Source: Sipunculus nudus (lineage: Eukaryota > Annelida > Sipuncula > Golfingiida > Sipunculidae). Taken from it: a stretch of DNA of 64,000 nt. Below are positions 10,545 to 22,324 of the stretch, in pieces. The DNA lies in assembly GCA_026874595.1 (NCBI GenBank), contig CM049313.1, positions 22,681,008 through 22,745,007 on the forward strand. Reading direction: 5' to 3'. Positions within the stretch are counted from its first letter, which is position 1. Every line of letters starts with the position of its first letter. Position numbers and translations under genes: made by a program. The notes under the pieces are model-generated. The model saw nothing but the letters and a program-made list of their open reading frames with translations, searched no databases and had not been told where the DNA came from.

Positions 10545-13091
10545 TTAGTGTAAGTATTGGTTTTAATTCAGTATGAGTATTATTTATTATTAGTAGTAGG
10601 GAATATTGACATCAGCAACAACAATTAGAATATTATTAAAATTAATATTAATAACTTATTTTTGGTGATTATTTGTGTCCAGAACGATTTCCGAAAACTT
10701 TATAGAAGAGCAACAGAAATAAAAATAAGTTTGTTATTTCTCAATACGTTCTTTCTTGCATTCAATACTTAAGACATACTTGAATTATAGTAAGTCTGTA
10801 GGATTGACGTCAACCTAACAATAACAATGGCAATTCTTGTGTTCAGTCTGTTCAATACCATCGAGTTGAGACCCGTGATAATTATCGGAAGATGAATTGA
10901 TTTTGACAGGCTGACATCTTCTAATCAATGTCTTAAATGTGCTCAGAGTTTTTCAAGCTGATACACAAGTGCCTGTGTTGTTATGTTTTTTGTTTTTTTT
11001 TCTTATATCATGATAAATTAGTTTTGTTTAATTTGGAAAAGATCACGCAAGCGGAGATGGTAATGTTACTTAAGATAAATAAGGATCCAAGATCTTACAC
11101 ATCGTTTCATGTGTGACAAATACGCTGCAAACGCCCTTAAGGGGGTTTATTTTCCCTGACAGCTCCAAGGCTAGGAAAGTAGTCGCCCACTCTAAAATTC
11201 ACTCAAAAAAATTCAGTGCTTTAGGGGGAAACGTTGTAAATTCATTTCGCGCACTATTTATGAGAAGGAGCACTGAATATGGTTAAAAAACACATACACC
11301 GAATTGGGGTGTCTCTACCTAGGGGAAGGGAATAAAGAATAACAAGCAAATTCAATGAATTTATGTCCCCCGCTAGCGACACCTGTTGGTGATTAGGGAA
11401 ACTAAATGTGCTGATTCATCATATAAAAATGAAAAATCATATTAGTATTATTATCTTGTGAGACAGACACTCCAAAACCAATCCCAACTAAGGTTTAAAT
11501 GACAGCAATCACTGACCCAAATGTGAATGAAATCGGATAATGTCTAAGTTATCCCACGGAAACAAAAACGTGACGGACGGACAGACACACGGACAGACGG
11601 ACAAACCAAAATCAATGTCCCCCGTTCCGAGGAAGCGGGGAACAATAAAACGGCAAAACGACATTTATGCCACGTACTGGTGTCTTCCGTAAGCTGCGCA
11701 ACACACAGTTTCACAGAGTCACAAGACGTTATTAATATTCAGAGACATGGTATACAGCTGTCAATGGTTTTGGCTACAAACAACTCTGGCTTTATTAGAA
11801 AAAAACACTATTGTTAAATATTTCTATGTACTCATAAGTGTTCGCCAGAAAAAAAAAGGTTTGCCCATCAGTGCTTAGCTAATTATGTTATACTAACAGG
11901 AGGATGCTGTTTTGGCTATTCGGGCCGGAATTTCAAGAAAATGTGGGAAAGGATCAGCCCCAACCTACACGCCCGATCGTTTTGCCCTGAAAAATAAAAT
12001 TTATTGCCTGAATTTATTTGTGAAGTTGAAAAAAAATGTATACATGTAGATCTATTGTTACACCTGTCGCCATTTTGCAAAAATACTTTATATGATTACA
12101 AAATCATCTCTGTAGCGCTGCTGGGTTGGCGGTCCTGTCAACGCCTGACCTTTGAACAGGACAGATATGTTCAAATATACCGCAAGATGGAAAAGATGGA
12201 AATAGAACGGCAATTTGAGGTAACAACTTAAACAGACCGGATATGTTTAGTAAAATATCTGTTGCGTAAAGGTTCAAATATTTGCATAGTTCTGTCTTCT
12301 TGTGAATTCTCATTACCGACAGTATCAACGTATATTATTTATTATATATCGCGTTGGTGGATATTGATAGCACCCATGTTTTATTGTCCAAGTTTATTTA
12401 TTCTATTGTGCTTTCAATGTTATTTGTTTGTAGTTTGTTTTCAACATTTGCTACTACTACTACAACTTTTTCTACTACTGCTACTACTACTACAACTTTT
12501 TCTACTACTGCTACTACTACTACAACTTTTTCTACTACTGCTACTCCTACTGCTTCGACTACTACTAATAAGAATTACAATAATAATGTTTCTTAGCTTG
12601 TTTAATATATACACCTGTGTCTTCTGTTGACATCCCTAATTTAGAAGGATATATATATATATATTTTCCTAACCTACCCTTATAATGTATACATATAAGC
12701 AGCAGTATACGTTACAACATTAACTTGATATTATTTCATAACAGTTGATAATTTTCAGGAACACGCGCATAATATAGCTCAGCAAAACGTGGCACATTTT
12801 CTGAGGAAGGACAAACGAGAGAAACGAGATTGGGACGAGATCTCGCGAGTACCCACGTTAAGCTCACAGAAAGATGGCGTCCGAGAATTGACTTGTACCC
12901 CTCTCCACAAACTGGCTGAGCGTGACAGAACCGAGACGACTGAGCTGAATGATAACGTGATTCACTCCATCTTCACTCAGACAGATACAGCTGTTGAAGT
13001 TCAGACTCCCGGAGTGGACATGCCGGATTTGAACCCCCGACTTGGGGAATATTTCATACAAATTACTGAAGAACAAACCAAATATAAGTGA
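6088..13091 (+). CDS. CALHM-family large-pore ion channel (five exons)
   Basis: Gene model, join 6088-6442, 6872-7037, 10269-10405, 12116-12219, 12759-13091: 364 residues with all junctions GT/AG and all phases compatible. CALHM proteins form voltage- and calcium-sensitive large pores in the plasma membrane that release ATP and pass ions. Order: helix 1 about 72-90, NCPC with Cys94 and Cys96, helix 2 about 103-123, helix 3 about 146-170, then LDGRYYMC with Cys178 and Cys185, helix 4 about 208-226, and a cytoplasmic C-terminus. That tail starts with the family-typical YVQIYRKMEKMEIERQFE followed by EHAHNIAQQNV. The four cysteines are candidates for the two conserved extracellular disulfides, although Cys178-Cys185 spacing is shorter than I would expect. 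Start could instead be ATG 6196 (better context, 328 residues), closer to usual family length. A second first exon at 1382 can substitute. Exact CALHM subtype not assignable. Confidence 0.85.
6740..6778. repeat. (CT)n microsatellite
   Basis: A CT run in CALHM intron 1, preceded by a T-run at about 6655-6672. Confidence 0.9.
6872..7037 (+). CDS. CALHM exon 2 (end of helix 2, helix 3)
   Basis: The acceptor is TTTTCAG|G. The exon encodes the end of helix 2, an N-glycosylation-like NNT, a WYLVTGCWRRAR stretch, then hydrophobic helix 3 ending in FLDG. Two donors are possible: G|GTAGGT at 7034 and AG|GTACGT at 7038. Only the 7038 donor keeps the next exon open (7034 would lead into a TAG), and it produces FLDGRYYMCA, the order expected in CALHM proteins. 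Confidence 0.85.
7038..10268. other. CALHM intron 2
   Basis: About 3.2 kb without supported exons. It carries an (AT)n run at about 9370-9413. A 76-codon open frame at 7270-7500 and several others have no domain and no splice support. Confidence 0.6.
10269..10405 (+). CDS. CALHM exon 3 (second extracellular loop, helix 4)
   Basis: Begins after CTAG at 10268 and ends ACA G|GTATGT. It encodes YYMCAVSLDPCG (two cysteines), a hydrophilic loop, and the hydrophobic helix LIGWSILTVTVVVALT. Confidence 0.85.
10406..12115. other. CALHM intron 3, repeat-rich
   Basis: (AAT)n and (ATT)n runs lie at about 10436-10464 and 10510-10541. An interspersed repeat is visible at about 11330-11660, with GACGGACAGAC-type repeats at 11574-11612 and a terminal hairpin at about 11618-11642 (CCCCGTTCC...GAAGCGGGG). 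Similar GACGGACAGACGG sequence ends the satellite array near 22030-22055. No coding sequence. Confidence 0.5.
12116..12219 (+). CDS. CALHM exon 4 (end of helix 4, cytoplasmic helix)
   Basis: Acceptor TGTAG|CG and donor GAG|GTAACA give 34 complete codons after the split one. It encodes ALLGWRSC, then a charged segment with the tyrosine-rich, glutamate-rich pattern (RYVQIYRKMEKMEIERQFE) typical of the start of CALHM C-terminal helices. The phase matches exons 3 and 5 exactly. Confidence 0.8.
12451..12540. repeat. Three exact 30-bp tandem copies of a CTA/TTT-rich unit
   Basis: The units 12451-12480, 12481-12510 and 12511-12540 are identical, followed by a degraded copy. It lies in CALHM intron 4 and makes false Thr-rich and Leu-rich open frames. 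Confidence 0.9.
12759..13091 (+). CDS. CALHM last exon (cytoplasmic tail)
   Basis: Acceptor TTTTCAG|GAACAC, phase 0, stop TGA at 13089-13091, 110 residues. It opens with EHAHNIAQQNVAHFL, which fits the conserved EHA-x-LAE-x-N segment of CALHM proteins. The rest is hydrophilic, charged and poorly conserved, as expected for the cytosolic tail. Confidence 0.85.
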   Translation, partial: EHAHNIAQQNVAHFLRKDKREKRDWDEISRVPTLSSQKDGVRELTCTPLHKLAERDRTETTELNDNVIHSIFTQTDTAVEVQTPGVDMPDLNPRLGEYFIQITEEQTKYK

Positions 13092-13585
13092 GATATAACA
13101 GAAATATAAACGAGATATAAGTGAGATATATAGGTACTGTTTTTACCGGCACCTGAATCCTCTGAATCCTGCAGAATTGTATATAATGATCACCTAATTT
13201 TATTCAAGTATCTTTAATTCTGTGCATACATGTTGGACCACAGTGCAACCTCAGAGGGATTAGCCACTTTATATGATGTATTTTAACTATGAACCCAACT
13301 AATATGGATAGAAAGCCAAGTTCGTGCTGTTAATTGTATTTCTATATACGCTGTGAAATGAAGCTATCCTTATTTGCAGGTCAAAGTTAAATTCGATTTT
13401 TTTCCCAGCGATATTACCACAATAATGTGCCAAGATTTCTACTGACTTACTGAAATGTCACACTGTAACAATCAGGTACCAGGGTTGTCAGTTCAGGGAA
13501 TATTAGTGACCCTTTTATTTCAAGTTCTCAAAATGGCTCTATGCACAGGCGCTTGAGTCCCTATAATATATAAACTTTATTTATT
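13092..13585. other. 3' flank of the CALHM gene
   Basis: No gene seen. It starts with a short GAGATATAA repeat at 13089-13128. No AATAAA was found close to the stop; the nearest candidates are at about 14013 and 14114, beyond the SINE. Confidence 0.4.
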
Positions 13586-13589
13586 TTAC

Positions 13590-13783
13590 ATGTACAACTA
13601 GTTATAATAACTAATACGAGGCACTCTCCATGGCTCGGATGTTGGCGCTCGGTAGTCGGTAAGAGTGGAGGAAACTGGAGGACCCGGAGAAAACCACCGG
13701 CCTTGGACGGGCCACTACAACCCACTCTCATAGTACTGAGAAGGCCGAGCGTTTTACCACTCAGCTATCCCTATAACCATGTA
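13590..13783 (-). mobile_element. tRNA-derived SINE, internally deleted copy
   Basis: Read on the minus strand, it starts with a tRNA A-box-like stretch (TAGCTGAGTGGTAAAACGC). It continues with the body GGCCGGTGGTTTTCTCCGG, a CCTCCAGTTTCCTCCAC block, and the tail TGCCTCGTATTAGTTAT. The same body and tail occur on + at 41488-41705. This copy lacks about 36 bp around the B box that the other copy retains. Confidence 0.75.
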
Positions 13784-15113
13784 CGGTTTGACTGGACATA
13801 AATTAGGTTAATCAAGTATTCGGGCCGGATTCGAGACTTATTGGCGTGAATACGCTCCCCTTTTATGAAAGAAATATAATGGAAAGGCTGTTAACAGTGC
13901 CTAGTATGAGCTATTCATAAAATATATAGTTTATTTGTGATTTCCAGACAAAGACGTATATTTAAACTCTCCTACATATCTTTCGCTAAAAAGGCCTACC
14001 ACATGTGGATAGAAATAAAAACGATTTCTAGATGGCAAAGGATGCCTTTTTCTGATCGGTTATTGATTGATCACCGAAAAATATAATTATTAACTTTTGT
14101 TTAAACTGAAGCAAATAAACTTTGTTCTTCTTCATATGCAGACATATAAATGCTATAGTTAAAAAATGACAAGAACAATTATTATTTTTATTTATTTATC
14201 CCAAAATAAAAATACATCTAGCGAGACAAACATCATATATTCCCAGGGATACACTGAATCACGGAACGGCTCTGTACCAAATAACAACATGGTGTTAGTT
14301 TTGATACACCATTCTTTCCTCCAGATCCATCTATGTCACTGTTGCAACTGTTCACGTTTGTATGCACCATTTACTAAGAACAGGTAGATGATTTTATATC
14401 ACAGGTACCAAATCGGTGTGCACTTCATGTCATATATATACACAATATATACCTCAAATCTACCACTGTACATTATGTACTCTGTATGGACTGTGATAAT
14501 ATATAGGTTCGTAACTGTATTGCATGTTTTGAAGAAATTTCAATCTATTTAATGATCTTTAGAATTATTTTGTATTTTTATTCATTTTACGTACGTTATC
14601 CTTGAAATAAAAACACTCAGGAAACAATGATGAAAGTGAATAGGGATCTACATCATAAGGGAAGTCTGCGTCCTTCATTGCCAAACAACAAATAAAATAC
14701 ATAAAATATATAATAAAATATATAAGAAAAACGTGTTTTCTTTTTGTGTTAATATATCTATGTTTTGTGTGTATAAATCCGGAACAACACACCTGCCTCT
14801 GTTGCTTACATCTTCCTATGTTCATGACTATTGATTTTAGATAAAAAAAAACATAAATTAGGAGGAGAAAACTATCCACCTTATTCATCAATAATACAAA
14901 CATACATTCTGCGAAATTACATGAAATATGTGCACCCACAGAATCAACTGATATTTCTGTTCCTTTAATTTCCTGTTCAATTCTAATTAGTCGCTTTAGG
15001 ACCCAAGTTATTCACACTGCAATCCTAGATCATGTCATATGTCACTATATCTTTAAAAACTTCATTAATTTTCAATACATTTTTAATTTATTATAATCAT
15101 TATTATGAATATA

Positions 15114-15131
15114 ATAATAATAATAATAATA

Positions 15132-15192
<61 letters not shown>
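15114..15192. repeat. (AAT)n-(ATT)n palindromic microsatellite
   Basis: An AAT run passes directly into a complementary ATT run, so it can fold on itself. Confidence 0.85.
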
Positions 15193-15194
<2 letters not shown>

Positions 15195-16593
15195 ATTATC
15201 CTAATAATTCTTTTTCTACCGTCTGGTGAGCGTCGTCAGTTACTATATATAGCTAAAGGGTTGTGACCGATGCAGTTAATCATTGTTCACATATAATGTA
15301 TACACTGTTTGATTGCGTTAGTATAACTGGGATCATTATATTGTTTAACTTCATCGTCCGCATCCCTTTTGTGATCTGCATCAAATATCCGTCTAATAAT
15401 CGACTGTAATAACTGCCGTTACTGCTGTCATTTTAAATACCAAACATGATACATAAGTGAGCGGCATATATAGTCTTTAATCAAGCATGTTTATGTGGTC
15501 ATTATGTAGCCGCCAGTGACAAATGTTATGATTAGCTGTCTGGGACATCCTGGACTCAATACTTCCAATATATTAGTTATGGCACATACATAGTTTTCTT
15601 CGGGGGCGGATGGAGGAATTTAGAATTGGGTTAGGTGTGGGATGGGCGAGGGCTCAAATAGGGAAACCTGGGGTATCTCTCTTTCTTGATGTAGAAACGG
15701 TACGAAAATTTAGGTTGTAATCTTGCAGTCTAAGATAATAACGGTGTTGTTTCTTTTGGTATGAATTTCTTTTTATTTCCAAGAAATTAAAGTTAAAAAA
15801 TACGGTGGGCTGCCACACTCCTGTGCGTCCTAGGATCTAGTTTTTTAAGACATTAGACAGACACGGTTGGGGTGACATGGGATCACCGCCCCGATTGTCC
15901 ATTTAGACTATAAATTTTGAGTAGCTTATAAACGAGATGCAAACCCGGCCAAGTCAGCGAGAGCCGAGAGACCGCCAACGTTTTACCCTTATCGGTTACG
16001 ACAGAGCTTTGAGACGACAGCCGTTTTATACTTGCAGTTTATGCCATTTTGACAATGTTAGCAAGTGTTTTCTTCACATACAAACGCCTTGCGTGCTGTT
16101 GTGTTTTCCTACCTAATATTACTTTATTTACTTTAAAAAACTGCAAAGGTGTAAGCACACTCTTAGTTTTTTAGGCTTTTACTTAAACTTGTTATAATAG
16201 AGATAGGCAGATTTGATGTGTTGTGGGTGCCCCATGCATGTGTGCGTTATATGTTTGCAATGTGTTATATACCGTGAGCGGTGATGAGAATACACGTTTC
16301 TGCTGGTAGTGATAGTCTGTCCTCGAAATATGTTACTGCGCTTTGCATATCTCCAGAGTACCCTCCTGTGCCCCCCCCCTCCTTAAATAAGCCCCTGGCC
16401 TCCTAATTTGGGGAAATAATGATGTGGGCAAATCTACCGGAATGTTAACTGGTAAACACAGTGAAGTCTCTATCCCCCAAATCCCATAAACGCAACTCTT
16501 AAGCTGGAATAGCCCTGGTAATGGGGTTCCTCATACGGCCATTGCTATTGCATTTACACAATGCTAGCTATATATTTATTTATCTGATTGCAT

Positions 16594-16595
<2 letters not shown>

Positions 16596-16665
<70 letters not shown>
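16596..16665. repeat. (CA)n(TA)n compound microsatellite
   Basis: CA repeats followed by TA repeats. Confidence 0.9.
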
Positions 16666-16667
<2 letters not shown>

Positions 16668-17077
16668 CAATGCGTATTTCTGTGTCATTAAGTAAAACAA
16701 CCAAATGTTTGCGATTCGTGTCACACAATTGACGAATTCGCCCTTTGTAAAACATCTAATATACCAGTATTAATCATAATTTTATGTGTTGTATACCTCT
16801 TTTGGTGTCTGGATGTCAGTAATTTAGGCGTAAATGGTAGTAAACAGCGATCTTTAAGCATATACCAAGGCACACATATTGTATTTTGACATTGTTAGTA
16901 ATAATTCAAATGCATTTTCCTAACTGCCAATTTTCATCATTATGGTGTTACAACAACGAGATCGCCATCATCTTATAGCGTTACACAAGATTTGGTTGCA
17001 TTAGGCTGGGCGGTTTAAAACAGTTTCTATACAAATCACTTTGTGTGGTTAATATGGTGATAATGCTATATATCTAT

Positions 17078-18061
17078 CAGACATGGGTCGAAAAGGTACA
17101 TGAATGCGAATACGAATAGAAATATTCCAAAACAGAAATGTATTTGAATACGAATATGAATACAAATACAAATGTATTCATGAATATCAATATGAATATA
17201 ATTCATTGAAACAAGAAACTATCAAGTTTCATTTTTGTTTAATACAATTAACCTCAATCTTCATATATTTACCCTTGCAAAATGTATTTTATTCCCAAAT
17301 TCAAAATATTCATGCAATTCGCTGTGTATGCATTAATTTCGAAAACAGCATAATGACGTAGTATTAAAAATGATGCCATACTGATTACTGTTCTACAATA
17401 TCCCTGACAGACAGCAGATCACGGTGTGCATCATAAACTGAAATGATGTCTCTGATACATGTCAGAGAATATATCGGGGTATAGTCAGGTAATGGCATGT
17501 GGATTAGCTCACCTGAACTGCTTAGACTTAATTAATTAATAGCATTGAGAGCCCGAGTAACTCACAGTACAGGCCTGAACTGCTTGTATTGTTAATGCAT
17601 GAATTCCTCAGATTGGCTCAGACGTTAGGTTGAACAGTAACCACGCTTCAAGCTTCAGTAGATAAGTTCAATAATTTGTAATATCTTGCAATGTCTTGTA
17701 CATACACATGACAGAATAAACATATTAATATTAATTTAATATGAATTAAGTAAAAAATGTCAAAATATGTAAATAAGATTGTTAGTGTGCATGTTTTAAG
17801 TGGGTCGAAATCAGTCACTATTGAAATAATGGAAACATTTTTCCAAATGGTTAAAGGACTAAAGGTAAAGAACATTAATGTATACTGCATGTATTCATGA
17901 AAAGTATTCATGAATGTGAATACTTCTGTAATGTATCTGAATACGAATACAAATACTTTTGTACTTTTTACAAATGTATTCGAATACGAATACAAATACA
18001 CCAAAATACCAGTATTCGAATACAATGAATACGAATACTGAATACGAATACCCCATCTTTG
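17078..18061. mobile_element. Putative hAT-like non-autonomous element with GTATTC-rich ends
   Basis: Left end CAGACATGGGTCG and right end, read inward, CAAAGATGGGGTA form imperfect terminal inverted repeats. Both ends carry many copies of GAATACGAATAC (about 17103-17205 and 17885-18052). Flanking bases ATATCTAT and ATATATAT could be a decayed 8-bp target duplication, but are low complexity. The interior has no transposase. A 3' end like CCCATC with 8-bp duplication is typical of hAT elements; assignment is inference. Confidence 0.5.
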
Positions 18062-18780
18062 ATATATATTGTTTCCATGGTGTTCCTATGTTTGCCACTG
18101 CGTCATCCTTGAAACAGCTCTGTCACCCACAACAGCTGACAGCTGACGATAGTTGCTAACAGAAAAATTAAAGCTCCAGTCTCGAGAAATATTCTTGATA
18201 AGACAGAGTCAGTGTTATGCGCTGGTACATGGTGCTATTTTGTAACTCGAAACTTAAGTGTTTATTAGTTAAACGTTTCAACGCTCTATCGGGGTGCTGA
18301 TAGCCGGTGCCAACCAGTAAGAACTGAGGTGATATAACGAAGCCTCTTTCACTCAAGGAAAGCCAGGGCTGCTTTTTTTTTGGCAATCTTTAGTTTGAAT
18401 AAAGTATTTGGGAAATATAATGACGTAAACGCAACATTTAAGCTCAATGGGAGGTGGCAAACTGTTTTATATTTTCATGAGCCTGTTGGGAAAACTATAC
18501 TTAAACAAGTGACCCAGGGGTCATGACGCTCAGCTGACTGGGAAGAGATTCACAAAAGGAAATTTTATCATCAGAATGGTAGATACCCATTCAACTGAAG
18601 CATCAAACAGAGTAACCAACAGGCCAAGATTTAGTCTGTATTTATATATCTGAAAAAAAGAGAAAAAATGTGTAAACTTTAAAAACTAGAATACGGGTAG
18701 CCGACAAGTGACTACGTGTATCTGCCAAAATCAGAGTGGAACGGGTGAAGTGAGGCATGGATTGAGTGGCAAGGGGAAAC
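18062..18780. other. Intergenic, no gene seen
   Basis: No coding evidence; unique-looking sequence leading into the satellite arrays. Confidence 0.4.
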
Positions 18781-19560
18781 AGAGTGAGGTATGTTGCATA
18801 TTAGCATGGATGTCTGCAGCCTAAATGTGTATGTAGGTTGTGCAACCTACCACAAATCCAGAAAGCTGTCCAAGTTGAATACATATGCAAAATTTTAGGC
18901 AGAAAAGTCAAACCACTACATGGATATGAGTGATTTTAGCCCACGGCAGACAAACAGACAGACGCTGTGCAAAAATGGTTGCAGTTTTGTGTATGATAAA
19001 GACCTATGTGAGATCTAAACACAAGCACAATTTTGGCCCAATCGGTCAAATGGTTCCTGAGATATTAGCTTGGAAGTGTGCAGCGTTAACTAGAATGTAG
19101 GTGGCGCCACCTGTCATAAAATCAAGAAAGCTATCCAGGATGTATAAACCTGCAAAATTTTAGGCAGTTATGTCAAACCACTACAGAGAAATGAGTGATT
19201 TTAGGCCACGGCAGACAAACAGACAGACGCTGTGCAAAAATGGTTGCAGGTGGCGCCACAAGTTTAGCGTATGATAAAGAGCTATGTTAGATCTATACAC
19301 ATGCAAAATTTTGGCCCGATCGGTCAAACGGTTCCCGAAATATGAGCTTGGATGTCATCAGCGTGAATGAGAATGTAGGTGGCGCCACCTGTCATAAAAT
19401 CAAGAAAGCTATCCAGGATGTATACGCATGCCGAATTTCAGGTGAATTAGTCAATTCACTGCAGAGATATGAGTGATTTTAACCAAAGCAAGATGAACAG
19501 ATGGACACTGTGCGAACATGGTTACAGGTGGCGCCACCATTTTTTGTGTATGTTATAGAG
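18780..19560. repeat. Tandem array, about 260-280 bp unit, with palindromic core
   Basis: About three degenerate units. The segment GGCGCCACCTGTCATAAAAT starts at 19103 and again at 19381 (278 bp apart), with a diverged earlier copy near 18845. Each unit includes a gap-free palindrome AGGTGGCGCCACCT (19099-19112, 19377-19390) or its half, and a CAAACGGTTCCCGA block. It joins directly to the 338-bp array. Confidence 0.8.
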
Positions 19561-22061
19561 CTATCCAAGGGCTACACTAGTATAAATTTTATTTCCTGAC
19601 CAGTCAAACGGTTCCCGAGATATGAGCTTGGAAAGCTCATAAAATCAAGTCCCAGAGGAGCTCTCTGGAAACGAACGCGGCAACGGCGGAGGAACCCGGT
19701 CAAAAACATAGTATCCACAAAACTTCGTTTTGGCGGGTACAAAAATACAGGTGGCTCCACCAGTCTGCAGAAACTAATAAAAACACTTACAAACATCAAT
19801 ATCCATGCAAAGAATCATGGTGATCTCCCCATTAGTTGTTCAGATACTTCAGCTTTTGTATCAAATTGTCCATTATTCTGAGGGATACTTCGGAGTCCTA
19901 TAGCTTGAAGGATTTGGGTAACAGAGACCTAATTTTAAGTTTCCACAGGCACTTTTCATGGGCCTCCTAGCATGACAAGAATGAAGATTCTAGGTCCAGT
20001 TGTTGCGATGTGTACCCTGTTGACAGATAACCACATCTTTAAAGGTATCAAAAAAAGAGAAAAAATCGTAAAAATTTGAAAAAATAGAGGTGGCGCACCC
20101 AGTCTGCAGAAACTGATGGAACAGGTCATGATCAATATGTATGCCGAAAATCATGACCATCAGTGTTGTAGTTATTGACATACTGCAGTTTTTGTATCAA
20201 ATTTTCCATTATTCTGGGGGTAATTTGGAGCCATACAGCTTAAAGAATATGTGTAACAGAGACCTAATTTCAGGTTTCCATGGAGACTTTTCATGGGTCT
20301 CCCTGTGTGTCAAGAATGAAGATTCTAGGTCCAGTTTTAATGATTTGTGCCCTGTTTACAGATGTTCATAACTATAAAGGTCTCAAAAATAGAGAAAAAA
20401 TTCGTAAAAAAATCCGAACAAATACAGGTGGTGCCACCAGTCTGCAGAAACTGATGAAACACTCCATGATCAATATCCATGAAAAAAATTATGGTGATCT
20501 CTGCATTAGTTGTTCAGATACTTCAGCTTTTGTATCAAATTTTCCATTATTCTGAGCTGTACTTTGGAGTGCCATAGCTCAAAGGATATGGGTAACAGAG
20601 ACCTAATTTCAGGTGTCCATGGAGACTTATCATGGGTCACCCTGTGTGTCAACAATGAACATTCTAGGTCCAGTCCTTACGATTTGTACCCTGTTGACAG
20701 ATAACTACATCCTGAAAGGTCTCAAAAATAGAGAATAAAAAATTGTGAAAATTTGAAAAAATACAGGTGGCACCACCAGTCTGCAGGTACTGATGAAACA
20801 CCTCTTGATCAATATGTATGCCAAAAATCATGACCATCAGTGTTGTAGTTATTGAGATGTTGCAGTTTGTTTTTATCAAATTTTCCATTATTCTGGGGGG
20901 GTTATTGGGAGCCCCCCATAGCTCAAAGGATATGGGTAACAGAGACCTTATTTCAGGTTTCCATGGAGACTTTTTATGGACCTCTCAGTGTGTCAAGAAT
21001 GTAGATTCTAGGTCCAGTCTTTATGATTTGTGCCCTGTTAACAGCTGTTCACATTTTTAAATTAGTAAAAAATCGAAAAATTCAGGTGGCGCCACCAGTC
21101 TCCAGGAAGTGATGGAACATTTCATGATCAATACGTATGCCAAAAATCATGACCATCAGTCAAGTAGTTAATGAGATATTGAAGTTTTTGTATGAAATTT
21201 TTTACTTTTCTGGGGGGTACTTTGGGGCCCCATAGCTCGAAGGATATGGGTAACAGAGATCTAATTTATGGTTTCCATGGAGACTTTTAATAGGTTTCTC
21301 AGTGTGTCGAGAATGAAGATTCTAGGTCCAGCGGTTACGATTTGTGCCACGTTAACAGATGACAGCATCTTTAAACGTCTCAAAAATAGAGGAAAAAATT
21401 GTAAAAAAATCGAAAAATACAGGTGGCGCCACCAGTCTGCAGGAACTTATGGAACATCTCATGATCAATATGTATGCCAAAAATCATGACCATCAGTGTT
21501 GTAGTTAATGAGATATTGAAGTTTTTGTATGAAATTTTTTACTATTCTGGGGGGTACTTTGGGGCCCCATAGCTCGAAGGATATGGGTAACAGAGACCTA
21601 ATTTCTGGTTTCCAAGGAGATTTTTCATTGACCTCTCAGTGTATCAAGAATTAAGATTCTAGGTCCAGTCTTTAAGATTTGTGCCCTGTTAACAGATGTT
21701 CACATTTTTAAAGGTCTCAAAAATAGAGAAAAAATTTGTAAAAAATCGAAAATACAGCTGGCGCCACCAGTCTGCAGGAAGTGATGGAACATCTCATGAT
21801 CAATATGTATGCCAAAAATCATGACCATCAGTCAAGTAGTTAATGAGATATTGAAGTTTTTGTATGAAATTTTTTACTTTTCTGGGGGGTACTTTGGGGC
21901 CCCATAGCTCGAAGGATATGGGTAACAGAGACCTAATTTCTGGTTTCCAAGGAGATTTTTCATGGACCTCTCAGAATCCTAAGTTACAAGGTTCTAGGTT
22001 CAGCGGTTACGATTTGTGCCTGGTTAACGGACGGACAGACGGACAGACGGACAAAGAGTGA
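19560..22061. repeat. Satellite array, about 338-bp unit, seven copies
   Basis: The marker CCACCAGTCTGCAG recurs with starts of its CAGTCTGCAG part at 19761, 20100, 20438, 20777, 21096, 21433 and 21768, i.e. spacing 319-339 bp. Each unit carries GGTGGCGCCACC or a one-base variant, ATGATCAATATGTATGCC, CATAGCTCGAAGGATATGGG and TTCTAGGTCCAG. The array ends in GACGGACAGACGGACAGACG near 22028-22052 followed by ATAGCTCAGATGAC. The short open frames here are translation shadows. Confidence 0.9.
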
Positions 22062-22230
22062 TCGCTATAGCTCAGATGACTTTCATTCAGCTGAGCTAAA
22101 AACACAGGTTTCTTATTGATTAGATCAACACCGAGTTCAAAAATATTATTTTCACTAATACTTTATTTCAATATAGCCGTAGGGTGCTCGTCTATTTAGC
22201 CAAGGGCATGAAATTTGAGACAAACGTGTG

Positions 22231-22233
<3 letters not shown>

Positions 22234-22320
<87 letters not shown>
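22234..22320. repeat. (CT)n(AT)n compound microsatellite
   Basis: A CT run followed directly by an AT run. Confidence 0.9.

Positions 22321-22324
<4 letters not shown>

Larger units (their letters stand above)
13784..17077. other. Intergenic, no gene seen
   Basis: Holds an (AAT)n/(ATT)n palindromic microsatellite at about 15114-15192, a C-run near 16371 and a (CA)n(TA)n run at about 16596-16665. Open frames at 14166 and 14565 have no recognisable domain. Confidence 0.5.

Noticed and set aside
12262-12630. Leu-rich and Thr-rich overlapping frames
   Set aside because: Produced by the 30-bp triplicate and CTA repeats in an intron.
18780-22061. CRISPR-like regularly spaced repeats
   Set aside because: Units are 270-340 bp, whole units are repeated with no unique spacers, and the genome is eukaryotic.
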